DNA of 64,000 nucleotides, from the NCBI RefSeq assembly GCF_025628885.1, contig NZ_JAOTIF010000007.1, positions 1-64,000 on the forward strand, written 5' to 3'. Source of the DNA: Paraflavisolibacter caeni (GTDB lineage Bacteria > Bacteroidota > Bacteroidia > Chitinophagales > Chitinophagaceae). Positions within the stretch are counted from its first letter, which is position 1; each line of letters opens with the position of its first letter. Both the position numbers and the translations under genes were made by a program. Below the pieces are notes generated by a model, which saw only the letters and a program-made list of their open reading frames with translations, had not been told where the DNA came from and made no database searches. Of this stretch, positions 36,143 through 46,700 are shown piece by piece.

Positions 36143-37327
36143 TCAAAATGCATTATTTGAAAGCTTGCGGTTCAAATTCACATTTTTATGCGGTGCTTTG
36201 GCAATTGTTAATAAATTTCCCAATTCAACTGCTGTTCGCTTTAAATTGTTTGACGTAGAAGCTAATGCAGTGGCAAGATTGCAAGGTTGATTACCAATAG
36301 GTAATAAAACATCAAAGTACTTTTGCAAGTTTTTATTCGGTTCTATTGGTACATTCCCGGCTAACCCTATTACAGGCAATCCTTGTAGCTTAGCCCTGTA
36401 TGCAACACCAAATGGTCCCTTTCCCTGCAAGGTCTGTTCATCGAAACTGCCTTCGCCTGTAATGACAAGATCTGCTTTTTTTAATGCAGTATCAAAGCCC
36501 GTCAATTCAAGGAAATAATTTATTCCATTTACAAGATGGGCATTTAGAAATGCGTATAGTCCCGCTGCTGCTCCACCGGCAGTACCCCCATACTTTACAT
36601 GGGCCATGTCTTTACCAGTTTGTTGTAAGACTACTTGTGCAAGCCTGCTCAGAGCTGCATCTAGTTTTTTTACATCATCAGCGGATGCTCCTTTTTGAGG
36701 ACCAAACATGGCTGCTGCCCCTTCATCGCCCAATAACAAATTATCGACATCGCACAATACAATGATTTCACAAGTTGAAATCCTTTTGTCAACACCTGAA
36801 ATATCAACAGTATCCAACTCTGTTAAACTTTCCGGCAAATTGGTTAATTCCTCCTTGTCAGCATTTAGAAACCGGATACCCAATGCTTTCAAAATACCAC
36901 ACCCCCCATCAACGGTTGCCGACCCACCCATTCCTACTATAATTTTTTGCACGCCTCTGTCCAGCGCAGCTTTGATTTGTTCACCCGTTCCAAAGGAAGT
37001 AGCAAGCAGTGGACTTAATTCTTCCCGTTTTAGTAACCTTATCCCAGACGCATCCGCCATTTCAATCACGGCAGTTTTGCCTTTATCGATCAAACCGAAA
37101 GGAGCCTTTATCTCCCTTCCTAAAGCATCATGAGCCGCTACATCTACAAGCTGTCCATTACATTTTTTAATGATCAGCTCGCCAGTGCCATCCCCACCAT
37201 CACCTATAGGAAAACATTCACACTCACAATCCAGCTTACTTTGTAAAAATCCTTCCTGAATGGCTGTTGCTGTTTCTTCAGCAGTAAGACTATTTTTGAA
37301 GGCATTAGGAGCGATGAGTATGTACAT
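36143..37327 (-). CDS. Glycerate kinase (GckA/GarK type)
   Basis: Glycerate kinase phosphorylates D-glycerate to phosphoglycerate in the cytoplasm. The 394-residue protein opens MYILIAPNAFKNSLTAEETA and has GDGGDGTGELI, GMGGSATVDGGCGILKALG, LCDVDNLLLGDEGAAAMFGP and the ADLVITGEGSFDEQTLQGKG block in family order. The length is normal, with a slightly extended Lys/Asn-rich C-terminus. Its first 124 bp overlap the run-through tail of a degraded NAD(P)-binding gene on the same strand, which suggests an old rearrangement upstream of this start. Confidence 0.93.
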   Translation of the reverse strand: MYILIAPNAFKNSLTAEETATAIQEGFLQSKLDCECECFPIGDGGDGTGELIIKKCNGQLVDVAAHDALGREIKAPFGLIDKGKTAVIEMADASGIRLLKREELSPLLATSFGTGEQIKAALDRGVQKIIVGMGGSATVDGGCGILKALGIRFLNADKEELTNLPESLTELDTVDISGVDKRISTCEIIVLCDVDNLLLGDEGAAAMFGPQKGASADDVKKLDAALSRLAQVVLQQTGKDMAHVKYGGTAGGAAAGLYAFLNAHLVNGINYFLELTGFDTALKKADLVITGEGSFDEQTLQGKGPFGVAYRAKLQGLPVIGLAGNVPIEPNKNLQKYFDVLLPIGNQPCNLATALASTSNNLKRTAVELGNLLTIAKAPHKNVNLNRKLSNNAF

Positions 37328-37731
37328 GTTTGTATTTTAAAATTTACAGGTTTTCCAGAACGTCGTAATAAACTGATTGCTTTTACAGGCTTTACTGGTT
37401 TAAAACGTACCGAGGTATTGTAAATTGTTACCGGTTCGCCTTTTCTGGTTATTTCATAATCCACTTCATCAACACTGGTAAACCAGGTTGGTCTTAAGAT
37501 CGTGTATTCAAGGCCTGAGGCTTCCACTACGTCTGCAGCTTTCCTGTAAGGTTTCAATACAGGCCTCACAGGCTCTTTATAAATCTCAATTGAGCTGATA
37601 AAAATCAATTTTTGAACACCCTCCTCCTGCATCGCCTTGACAATATTTTTTGCCATTGCTTCAAGATCTCCAGCAAGATTTGCATAAACTATATCTTGCC
37701 CTTTGATAGCTTCTTTGAATTGAAGTGCCAT
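37204..37731 (-). pseudogene. Truncated NAD(P)H-binding (NmrA-like/atypical SDR) gene remnant
   Basis: The frame gives GQDIVYANLAGDLEAMAKNI, LIFISSIEIYKEP, KPYRKAADVVEASGLEYTIL, RPTWFTSVDEVDYEITRKGE, the middle part of a common NAD(P)H-binding protein of about 210 residues. The first 60 or so residues, with the GxxGxxG loop, are missing: the frame begins MALQFKEAIKG only 3 bp after the SDR stop. After ITRKGEP the sequence stops resembling the family and runs 124 bp into the glycerate kinase gene. Both ends are lost, so it is a remnant. It may still be translated. Confidence 0.7.
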
Positions 37732-37734
37732 CCT

Positions 37735-38562
37735 TTACTTTGAAGCTAGTTCGCCGAACCAATAGGCGGCGGTTACGCCACCATCCATAAGAAAATCGCT
37801 GCCGGTAATAAATGCGCCGTCGGGCCCCATAAGAAGTGCGCCAACAGTTCCTACTTCATCTGGAGTACCGGCTCTTCCTGCCGCAGACACTTCTATCATG
37901 CGCCGGTAGCCCTCGCCGCGTGGCCCTTTCAATTCATCATTAGCTAGCGGCGTAATAATGATCCCTGGACTGATTGTATTGACCCGTGCACCACGTTTGC
38001 CCCAACGAACAGCCTCGGCCATCACACGCAACGAGTTTCCACGTTTTGAAAGCTGATAAGCATGAAGCGAGTCCTTTACTTGGTCGGGTTGAAGCATTGG
38101 CAAGTTAAGTAGCTCTTCGACCGGAGTTGTGGCAAGAGCCGTGTTTTGCTCGGATGAAAGTGGTGGCAGACGGTGGCCAGACTGCGAAGCGATAACTACA
38201 CCAGCGCCCCCACGCGTGATGACATTGCCAAATTCTTCCAGCACTAGCGCAGTTCCATAGAGGTCGACCTTAAGAATCGTTTCCGGTGAAGCTTGAGAAG
38301 GAGAAACACCAGCAGCATGGATGACACCTAAGACTTCGCCGAGGGACGTTGCTGTTTCAACAAGAGCGTGAACAGAAGCACGTGAAGACACATCGACGGT
38401 CGCCGTGGCTACATTGAAACCGGCATCCCTTAGTGTTTTCGCAGCGGCATCGGCATTTTCCTGGCGCAGATCAGCCAGTAAGACGTGCTTACCAGCGCTC
38501 ACTCGCCGTGCAATCGCTTGACCAATTGATCCGGCTCCAATTACAACAATCACATTTGTCAT
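37735..38562 (-). CDS. SDR family oxidoreductase, of foreign appearance
   Basis: The 275-residue classical SDR has VVIGAGSIGQAIARRVSAG (GxxxGxG-type loop), VIHAAGVSPSQASPE in place of the NNAG motif, VVIASQSGHRLPP (Ser), HAYQLSKRGNSLRVMAEAVR (YxxxK) and SPGIIITPLANDEL. The end FLMDGGVTAAYWFGELA is normal. Codon use is visibly richer in GCG, GCC, CGC and GGC than in its neighbours, as if recently acquired from a GC-richer donor. It shares a strand with an aldo/keto reductase and an AraC regulator upstream. Substrate unknown. Confidence 0.9.
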   Translation of the reverse strand: MTNVIVVIGAGSIGQAIARRVSAGKHVLLADLRQENADAAAKTLRDAGFNVATATVDVSSRASVHALVETATSLGEVLGVIHAAGVSPSQASPETILKVDLYGTALVLEEFGNVITRGGAGVVIASQSGHRLPPLSSEQNTALATTPVEELLNLPMLQPDQVKDSLHAYQLSKRGNSLRVMAEAVRWGKRGARVNTISPGIIITPLANDELKGPRGEGYRRMIEVSAAGRAGTPDEVGTVGALLMGPDGAFITGSDFLMDGGVTAAYWFGELASK

Positions 38563-38670
38563 GGTATTTTTTATAGTGTTTTGATATGTGTCTTCTTCAT
38601 TGTTACATTTCCTTTTTCAGGGAAGCCATATCTGTAGTTTAATTGATTTTTATCTATTTGAGTTGTGTTA

Positions 38671-39702
<1,032 letters not shown>

Positions 39703-39751
39703 TCAGTTTGTAAACCTGAAATAATGAAAAAGAAACAAGGCCTTACGAATT

Positions 39752-40657
39752 TCAAACATTTCTAAATTTTAACGGACTCAGCTGAACATGTTTTTTGAAG
39801 AAGTTATTGAAATGGGTGACCTCAGTAAAACCTAAAGCATAAGCAATATCTGATACATTCCAGGCGCTGTGTTTCAACAGGATTTTTGATTCCTGTAAAA
39901 CACGCTCGGCTATAAGCTGAGAGGTTGTTTTCTCAGTTATCTCCTTGACTGCTCTGTTTAAATGGTTAACATGTATATTTAGCTGACCTGCAAAGTCAGA
40001 AGCTGAACGCAGGTTGACTCTTTGATGAGAGTCATCAATAGGAAATTGACGTTCCAGGAGCTCTAGAAACATTGATGAAATTCTTTGGTAGGCATTGATC
40101 GGTTGCTTGTCAAAGTTTGTAGACGGTTGCATTTTCATGGCGAAATGCAGCAGTTCAAAAACAAGCAGTCTCAAGACATCATATTTATGTATATAATCAG
40201 AATTGATCTCTTCAAACATACGTTCATACACAGTTTTTACCTTGTCTAACTGTTCATCTGACAACTCAAATACCGGTGTTCCGCCAGGTTGGAAAACTGC
40301 ATATTGATTTAAATCGCCGTATTGATGGAAAAAGTGATGATTAAAAATGCAAAAGAAGCCTCCTTGAATACGTTCTTTTTGTGTCCAATTATAGGGTATC
40401 TGTGGATTAGAAAATGCAAGTGCCTGCTTTTGCACCTCGATCACTTTATCGGCATAGTTCACTTTGGCATTTCCAATTACCAGCATGATTTTATAATAGT
40501 CTCTGCGTCTATAAGGCACAGGTTTGGCATTAGCTCCAGTAAAAGGCTCTAACCTGAATACATTGAAATGCCCGATTCCGTTGCGGAGATCATCAGGCAA
40601 CCAATAGTTTTTCGCTTTATAGAACTCCTCTATGGTTTCAACCTTTTTCATTACCAT
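39752..40657 (-). CDS. AraC family transcriptional regulator
   Basis: The 301-residue protein has an N-terminal cupin-like sensing domain (FNVFRLEPFTGANAKPVPYR, YYKIMLVIGNAKVNYADKVI) and a C-terminal AraC domain with two HTH units: FAGQLNIHVNHLNRAVKEIT and WNVSDIAYALGFTEVTHFNN followed by FFKKHVQLSPLKFR. It is a typical ligand-responsive activator. ATGs at 40657 and 40651 are equally plausible. It is on the same strand and directly upstream of the aldo/keto reductase and SDR, which it probably controls. Confidence 0.9.
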   Translation of the reverse strand: MVMKKVETIEEFYKAKNYWLPDDLRNGIGHFNVFRLEPFTGANAKPVPYRRRDYYKIMLVIGNAKVNYADKVIEVQKQALAFSNPQIPYNWTQKERIQGGFFCIFNHHFFHQYGDLNQYAVFQPGGTPVFELSDEQLDKVKTVYERMFEEINSDYIHKYDVLRLLVFELLHFAMKMQPSTNFDKQPINAYQRISSMFLELLERQFPIDDSHQRVNLRSASDFAGQLNIHVNHLNRAVKEITEKTTSQLIAERVLQESKILLKHSAWNVSDIAYALGFTEVTHFNNFFKKHVQLSPLKFRNV

Positions 40658-40745
40658 TAATTTACAGTTCTTAAATAGTGCAAAAAAATCGAAATGCTTT
40701 ATACATTGCACGGTAGCGCCGTTTCTTAGCAATTCCTTTCCATAC

Positions 40746-41894
40746 TTAAAGTGTTACCGCTTTTACATTTTGCAGATCACTGCTGTTCCTTATTTCATCG
40801 GTTGCTGTTTTTATTAACAGGTCACCAGGATTTAAATTGCCATAGATTTCTATGGTACCATTTGCTTCTCTACCGGTTTTCACATTTACCCTCTCTGCTT
40901 TGTTATTCACAACACGAATCACAAAAACACTTTCTGTTGAATTGACAACAGCCGATTTAGGTACTATAAAAGTGCTGTCATTTGACGGTAGAGGTAGATT
41001 TACTTCAGCCACCATTCCTGGCAATAATTTTATATCATTGTTTACAACATCCATTTCTATTCGCTGAGCATGCAATCTATTATCTATTGCTCCGGCCAAA
41101 CGTTTAATGTGGGCTTTAAAATGCTGGTCAGGCAGGGCCTTGACAGTAAAACTTACTTCATTTTTCTGATTCAGATAACTGGTATACGCTTCTGGAACCG
41201 ATATAACCAAACGCAATCTTTTTTGTTCCTGTAAGGTAAACAAAGGAACTTCTGAACCTTTTCCGGAAGGACCTACATAAGCACCAAGGTTTACATTCCG
41301 GGCAGAGATCACTCCACTGAAGGGAGCCCGTATTTGTAAATAGTTCTGGGTTTCTGCAATTTGCCTGTAAGCAGCTTTAGCTGCCTGCAATTGTGCGAAG
41401 TCTGAGTTTTTACGTGCAGCAGCCTGTTCCAGATCGTTTGGTGAAATAGTACCTGGAGTCTGGCTTGTTTCATATAATCGGTCATAATTGGCTTTGCTAG
41501 CCAAATAGATAGCCTCTTGAGACTTGATATTAGATAACGCACCTGCTAATTGGGAACCCAGTTCCGGAGCTTCCATCGAAACAAGCAACTGACCTGTTGT
41601 TACTTCCGAACCCACATCGACATACAACTTTTTTACAAAGCTGGCCTCTTTGGCATACAGGTCCACCTGTTGGTAAGCTATTAACTCGCCCGGAATTTGC
41701 AAAGACGAAGACAGACGTCCCTTGTTCACAGGAAACACTTCTGTTACGGGTAATTCTGCTACAGCTTGTTTTGCTTCTGTTTTTTCCTCCGGAGCGTTCT
41801 CTTCAGAATGACAACTGTACAACAAGCCTGTTACTAAAAAACTACCAATAAACATGATCTTAAACCGTGATAATTTATTTGAGCGCCAATTCAT
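40746..41894 (-). CDS. RND efflux periplasmic adaptor (HlyD/MFP) lipoprotein
   Basis: A 382-residue membrane-fusion protein. The leader ends in LLYSC, a lipobox, so it is anchored as a lipoprotein. A lipoyl-like half (LYAKEASFVKKLYVDVGSEV), an alpha-hairpin (LASKANYDRLYETSQTPG) and the second lipoyl half (LQIRAPFSGVISARNVNLGA) follow, then the beta-barrel and membrane-proximal domains. It links the RND pump to the TolC channel. Gene order is TolC, RND, MFP on the minus strand; this is the last gene, 53 bp after the pump. Confidence 0.93.
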   Translation of the reverse strand: MNWRSNKLSRFKIMFIGSFLVTGLLYSCHSEENAPEEKTEAKQAVAELPVTEVFPVNKGRLSSSLQIPGELIAYQQVDLYAKEASFVKKLYVDVGSEVTTGQLLVSMEAPELGSQLAGALSNIKSQEAIYLASKANYDRLYETSQTPGTISPNDLEQAAARKNSDFAQLQAAKAAYRQIAETQNYLQIRAPFSGVISARNVNLGAYVGPSGKGSEVPLFTLQEQKRLRLVISVPEAYTSYLNQKNEVSFTVKALPDQHFKAHIKRLAGAIDNRLHAQRIEMDVVNNDIKLLPGMVAEVNLPLPSNDSTFIVPKSAVVNSTESVFVIRVVNNKAERVNVKTGREANGTIEIYGNLNPGDLLIKTATDEIRNSSDLQNVKAVTL

Positions 41895-41947
41895 TGTTAC
41901 TTTTTGAACGATAAAAAAACATTTTCTATTATAGTGATCAACTTAAC

Positions 41948-44900
41948 TTAATGAGCTGAATGATGTAATGAAGGAATATAATGTTTACTTTCTTCATCTT
42001 CCGGATCGAGTGATACAGAAGTAGTTGATGCTTTACCCTGTACCCAGGAAAATACCAAAGGCAATATGATCAGAGCGGCAAAAGTTGAGGCGATCAATCC
42101 GCCAATTACGGCACGACCCAAAGGCGCTGCTTGATCACCCCCTTCTCCCAACCCGGAAGCCATCGGTATCATACCTACCACCATAGCCATACTGGTCATT
42201 AAAATGGGCCGTACACGCAGCGCTGCAGATTCCTTTGCACTGAGTAAGGCGTTTCCGTTATGGCGACGCAAATGTTCTGCATTGGTAATTAATAACACCG
42301 AGTTGGCAATAGATACACCTACCGACATAATCATACCCATATATGACTGCAAATTGAGTGTAGAACCTGTGAGTATCAGAAGAACCAAGGATCCTAAAAG
42401 TACAGCTGGCATGGTTGACAATACGACCAATGATACTTTGAAGGATTGAAAATTAGCAGCCAGCATTAAGAAGATCACAATCACAGCGGTAAGCAATCCC
42501 GTTTGCAGACTGCCTAGGGTATCTGTCAATACTTCACTTAAACCCTTTGTTTCAATGGCCAATCCGCGGGGTAGTTCTCCTAAGGACTGGATAGCAGCCT
42601 TTACATCCTCTGATGCAGTACCGAGGTCTTTCTTGTTTAAATTAGCGGTTACAGACAAGAATGGTATGGCTCCCATATTGTCGTTTTCCCCATATGTGGT
42701 ATCCTGCTTAATTTCCGCTACATCACCTATTATAGGCCGGGGTTCATTATGCAGAACCGGAATTTCCTTTATGTCATTAATGCTTGTCATTTGATTTTCG
42801 GGGACCTGCACCTGCACATTATAACTTAGGTTGCTTTTGGGATCGATCCACACGTTTTTCTCCGTATACCGTGACGATGAAGTGGAAGCGATTAAAGAGC
42901 GGGATATATCGGATATCGTTACTCCCATTTGTGCTGCCCTGGTCCTGTCAATATCAATATTTATAGAAGGATATTTAGTAGGCTGTCCTATTTGAACGTC
43001 CCGCAGGTAGGAAATCTTCTTTAGTTTTTCAATTACTTTATTTGCATAAGTTTCATTAAGCTTTTTGTCCTTACCAGCTATTCTCACTTCAATAGGCGTT
43101 GGAGAACCTTGGCTGAGAATTTTGTCGGTCAACTCAATCGGTTCAAATGAAAGCCGTACGTCGGGCATAGCGGCCTTCATCTTTTGACGGAACCTTTCTT
43201 TTAACGCGTCTAAATTCACTTTATAATCTTCTTTTAAGGCCACTTGCAGCACTGCTTCCTGAGGGCCACTCATAAATAAGTAAATGGGACTGGTTGAAAA
43301 TTGCCCAGGATGCTGTCCTACCAAAGCAGAACTCACCGCTATGTTTTCTTTTCCAACCATGTCTTCCAATATATGCAATGTCTTGATCGTCTTGTCTTCT
43401 GTTCTTTCAAACCGGGTACCATCTGCTGCGCGTAACCGAACCTGAAACTGACCACCATTTACTTTTGGCAAAACATCGCGGCCAATATTCATGAAAAGCA
43501 AAGCAACGATTCCGCAAGTCAAAAGCACGTAAAGTATAACAATAGGTTTCTTATAGGGGAATATGCGATCTAAAAAGCGCAGAAAGCGATTTCGAAATTT
43601 TTCAAATCGGCTCAATTGGCCATTTCCTTTATTCAGTTGCTTTTCTAACAATTTCTTTTTCTGATCCCAGGTATCTTGTTCTTCTTCCGCGGATAATCCC
43701 AATGCTGCAAATTCTTCTTCATCTGTTAATATATGCCCGTCCTTCGATGATTTATGGTGGTGTTCTTTCATTAGCCAATTCGCCATGATAGGGACAAACG
43801 TTTGTGCCAGGAAATAGGATGTGATCATGGAGAACGCAATGGCCATAGCTAACGGGAGGAATAAGGCACCTGGTATGCCTGTCATGGTGAAGGCCGGTGC
43901 AAACACTGCCAGTATACATAGTAGGATCAGCAGTTTTGGAAAAGCAATTTCTTTACACGCATCCCATATAGCCAAAGCTTTTGGCTTACCCATAGCTAAA
44001 TGCTGGTGAATATTTTCTATAGTTACCGTCGATTCATCTACTAATATTCCAATGGCTAGTGCCAGACCACTAAGCGTCATAATATTAATAGTCTGACCAA
44101 ACAAGTAAAGAAACAATACACCCGAAATAATAGAGGCAGGTATCGTTAAAATAACAATCAAGGCACCGCGCCTGTCGCCTAGAAATAACAACACCATCAG
44201 GCCTGTCAGAATTGCACCAATAGCTCCCTCTGTAATTAAACTTCTTACAGCATTGATTACATATACCGATTGGTCAAATTCGTAAGATAGTTTTACATCT
44301 TCAGGCAACTGGCTTTGAAAACGTGGCAGGGCTTTTTTTAAATTTTGCACTACTTCCCAGGTAGAAGCATCTGCCGATTTGGTAATGGGCAGGTAAATAG
44401 ATCGTTTTCCATTTACCAATGCATAGCCAGTAGTAATATCCGCGGCATCTTCCACGGTAGCGATATCTCGCAAATACAAATTTTGAACACCACCCCTGAA
44501 TAGCGGGATATCCCCAAAATCTTTGATATTCTTAATGATGGTGTTGGCTGGTGTATAATAATTGTAATCGCCTATTCTTACGTTTCCGGCAGGTGTTGCC
44601 TGGTTGTTGATACGCAATGCCTCTACCACCTGGTCAGGTGTAAGATTGTGTACCCTTAATAATTGCGGATCTACTTTAATCACCACAGTGCGAATATTGC
44701 CACCAAAAGGTGCCGGAGATACTAGGCCGGGAATAGAAGTAAAGGATGAGCGCACATATACATTCGCCATGTCCATTAGTTCATTATTTGATCGCTTGGG
44801 ACTACTCAATACCAATTGACCGATGGGTAAAGTAGAGGCGTCAAAACGTAAAATAAAAGGCGGTTGTGAGCCCTGTGGAAATATGGCCTGGGCACGGTTT

Positions 44901-45235
44901 GTAAATGCAGTTACTTCTGCAGCTGCCTGCGCCATATTGGTACGCTGGTAAAAAGTGAGCTTGATTAAAGTGAGTCCTTGTATGTTTCTGGTTTCGATAC
45001 TTTTTACACCAGATACATACAACAAAAGGTTGACATATTGCTTGCCAAAAAAAGCTTCCATTTGTGTTGGCGTATAGCCACCATATGGATGGGAAATATA
45101 AATGACCGGTAAATTTAAATCCGGGAATATATCAACCTTTATGTTACGTACAGCGTTGATTCCAAAAAAGAATAAACCCATTACAATTACCAAAATAGAA
45201 ATGGGTTTTCTAAGAGCACTTCTAATTAATCCCAT
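41948..45235 (-). CDS. RND efflux pump permease (AcrB/CusA-like)
   Basis: A 1,095-residue inner-membrane pump with the duplicated RND layout: an N-terminal segment, large periplasmic porter loops, six segments, then the repeat. The central segment reads AIGILVDESTVTIENIHQHL, with one Asp where AcrB has two adjacent ones, so the proton path is closer to the heavy-metal or intermediate type. A charged insert near residues 495-560 (His-rich, then DEEEFAALGLSAEEEQ) lies between the halves. The C-terminus is VSWVQG-like then acidic. Substrate class cannot be told. It is the middle gene of a three-gene operon. Confidence 0.93.
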   Translation of the reverse strand: MGLIRSALRKPISILVIVMGLFFFGINAVRNIKVDIFPDLNLPVIYISHPYGGYTPTQMEAFFGKQYVNLLLYVSGVKSIETRNIQGLTLIKLTFYQRTNMAQAAAEVTAFTNRAQAIFPQGSQPPFILRFDASTLPIGQLVLSSPKRSNNELMDMANVYVRSSFTSIPGLVSPAPFGGNIRTVVIKVDPQLLRVHNLTPDQVVEALRINNQATPAGNVRIGDYNYYTPANTIIKNIKDFGDIPLFRGGVQNLYLRDIATVEDAADITTGYALVNGKRSIYLPITKSADASTWEVVQNLKKALPRFQSQLPEDVKLSYEFDQSVYVINAVRSLITEGAIGAILTGLMVLLFLGDRRGALIVILTIPASIISGVLFLYLFGQTINIMTLSGLALAIGILVDESTVTIENIHQHLAMGKPKALAIWDACKEIAFPKLLILLCILAVFAPAFTMTGIPGALFLPLAMAIAFSMITSYFLAQTFVPIMANWLMKEHHHKSSKDGHILTDEEEFAALGLSAEEEQDTWDQKKKLLEKQLNKGNGQLSRFEKFRNRFLRFLDRIFPYKKPIVILYVLLTCGIVALLFMNIGRDVLPKVNGGQFQVRLRAADGTRFERTEDKTIKTLHILEDMVGKENIAVSSALVGQHPGQFSTSPIYLFMSGPQEAVLQVALKEDYKVNLDALKERFRQKMKAAMPDVRLSFEPIELTDKILSQGSPTPIEVRIAGKDKKLNETYANKVIEKLKKISYLRDVQIGQPTKYPSINIDIDRTRAAQMGVTISDISRSLIASTSSSRYTEKNVWIDPKSNLSYNVQVQVPENQMTSINDIKEIPVLHNEPRPIIGDVAEIKQDTTYGENDNMGAIPFLSVTANLNKKDLGTASEDVKAAIQSLGELPRGLAIETKGLSEVLTDTLGSLQTGLLTAVIVIFLMLAANFQSFKVSLVVLSTMPAVLLGSLVLLILTGSTLNLQSYMGMIMSVGVSIANSVLLITNAEHLRRHNGNALLSAKESAALRVRPILMTSMAMVVGMIPMASGLGEGGDQAAPLGRAVIGGLIASTFAALIILPLVFSWVQGKASTTSVSLDPEDEESKHYIPSLHHSAH

Positions 45236-45308
45236 AAGGAAAAATTTTTATCGTTGGAGTATAGTGAGTTGGCGTTTATTATTGCCCCTCACTTATAAAA
45301 ATGAATCA

Positions 45309-46700
45309 TTAAAATTCATTCATAAATAAGCTGAAATCGCCGCTGGCTGCAGCTTTTAACAGCAATGCCTGCCATACATTATTATTGGAAATATCCCTGT
45401 CTGTTTCTGCACGGTTGAGCGTGTAAAGCGCTTGGGTTACATCCACAATGTTAGAAAGGCCATTTCTATATAAAACCGTTTTTTGTAAATAGGCATCAGA
45501 TGCGGCTTTCAGTTGTACAGGTGCTTCATGATAATTTGCAATCGCATTTTTCATTTTTTGGTCCGCCAGCGCAAGTTGTACTTTGATTTGCTGATTGATC
45601 ACTTCATATTCATCTTGCAAACCCTTGGATGTCCATTCCTGCACTGTTACTTGCTGACGTGTCCTTTTGATGTTGGTTAGATTCCAGGTAACACCCATTC
45701 CGATCAGGTAATTACTACGATCTGGCTGAATACCGCTCCAATAATTATGGGTAAAAGCATTAGGATAAGGCTCACTATAATTATTGTGAAAACCAGACCC
45801 CCTGCTCTGTGCGACACCAATTAAAGACAAGACAGGATATTTATACCGGTCATAATACTTTTCCTGTTGCCTGCTTACTTGAATACGGCTTTGATAAAAT
45901 TTTAAGACAGGATGTTCTTCTTCATTAAGAGGCGTTGAATCATATAGAGAAGCCGGGATCCTGTTAATAAAAAGTGTATCAAGAAGAAATTCCTGATAAG
46001 GTATCCCCATTAATTGGACCAGTTGGCTGGTCTGTTCCATCTCATAATCAATGGCATTGGTCAGTGCGATTTTAGCATTGGATACTTCCGCATTGGCCTG
46101 AGAAGAATCGACACCGGGATTCAATCCATTTTTTGTACGAACCACCACTACTGTTTTGAGTGCATTTGCACGATCCAGGTTTTTTTGTTGCGATAACTTT
46201 AGTCTTTGTGCGGCCAGTAAATTTAAGTAAGCACTGGCCACCCGAACCTGGTGCTGAAACTTTTCCTGTTCCAGGTCATTTGTTTCCCGCAGTACCTGCG
46301 CCTCTGCCACTTTAATTTTCTGCTGTACCCTGCCAAAAGTGAAAAAATCCCAGTTTATGTTTGCAAGATATAAGGCGCCAAAAGCAGCGTTCCAGTTCTG
46401 TTTAGGAAAGGCCGGTCCTGAAGAAGATGCATTTAACCCCCCACTGGCAAATAATGGCCCGAATTGCCCATTGGCGGTACCATAGGCTTGTTGTGCTGCC
46501 ACATTTAAATTCGGTAAATATTCTAAGGATGTCGCTTTTACTGAAGCTCGTGATGCGTTTAGGTAATTCGCTTTTGCTTTTACCGTACCATAATTTTTAA
46601 GTGCCATTTGCACAGCATCTTTTAAAGATAGCGTCTGGCTATTAGACCGGATACCCACCAATAAAAATAGAAAGAAATAAAACCAATTTTTTTTGTGCAT
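45309..46700 (-). CDS. TolC family outer-membrane efflux protein
   Basis: A 463-residue outer-membrane channel with a signal peptide (MHKKNWFYFFLFLLVGIRSN, then SQ). Two internal repeats of the TolC fold follow, beginning LSLKDAVQMALKNYGTVKAK and, in the second half, HPVLKFYQSRIQVSRQQEKY, with long helical stretches and a closing FRNGLSN-like block (TVLYRNGLSNIVDVTQALYT). It is the first gene of the TolC-RND-MFP operon; 356 bp upstream without a gene should hold the promoter. Confidence 0.92.
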   Translation of the reverse strand: MHKKNWFYFFLFLLVGIRSNSQTLSLKDAVQMALKNYGTVKAKANYLNASRASVKATSLEYLPNLNVAAQQAYGTANGQFGPLFASGGLNASSSGPAFPKQNWNAAFGALYLANINWDFFTFGRVQQKIKVAEAQVLRETNDLEQEKFQHQVRVASAYLNLLAAQRLKLSQQKNLDRANALKTVVVVRTKNGLNPGVDSSQANAEVSNAKIALTNAIDYEMEQTSQLVQLMGIPYQEFLLDTLFINRIPASLYDSTPLNEEEHPVLKFYQSRIQVSRQQEKYYDRYKYPVLSLIGVAQSRGSGFHNNYSEPYPNAFTHNYWSGIQPDRSNYLIGMGVTWNLTNIKRTRQQVTVQEWTSKGLQDEYEVINQQIKVQLALADQKMKNAIANYHEAPVQLKAASDAYLQKTVLYRNGLSNIVDVTQALYTLNRAETDRDISNNNVWQALLLKAAASGDFSLFMNEF

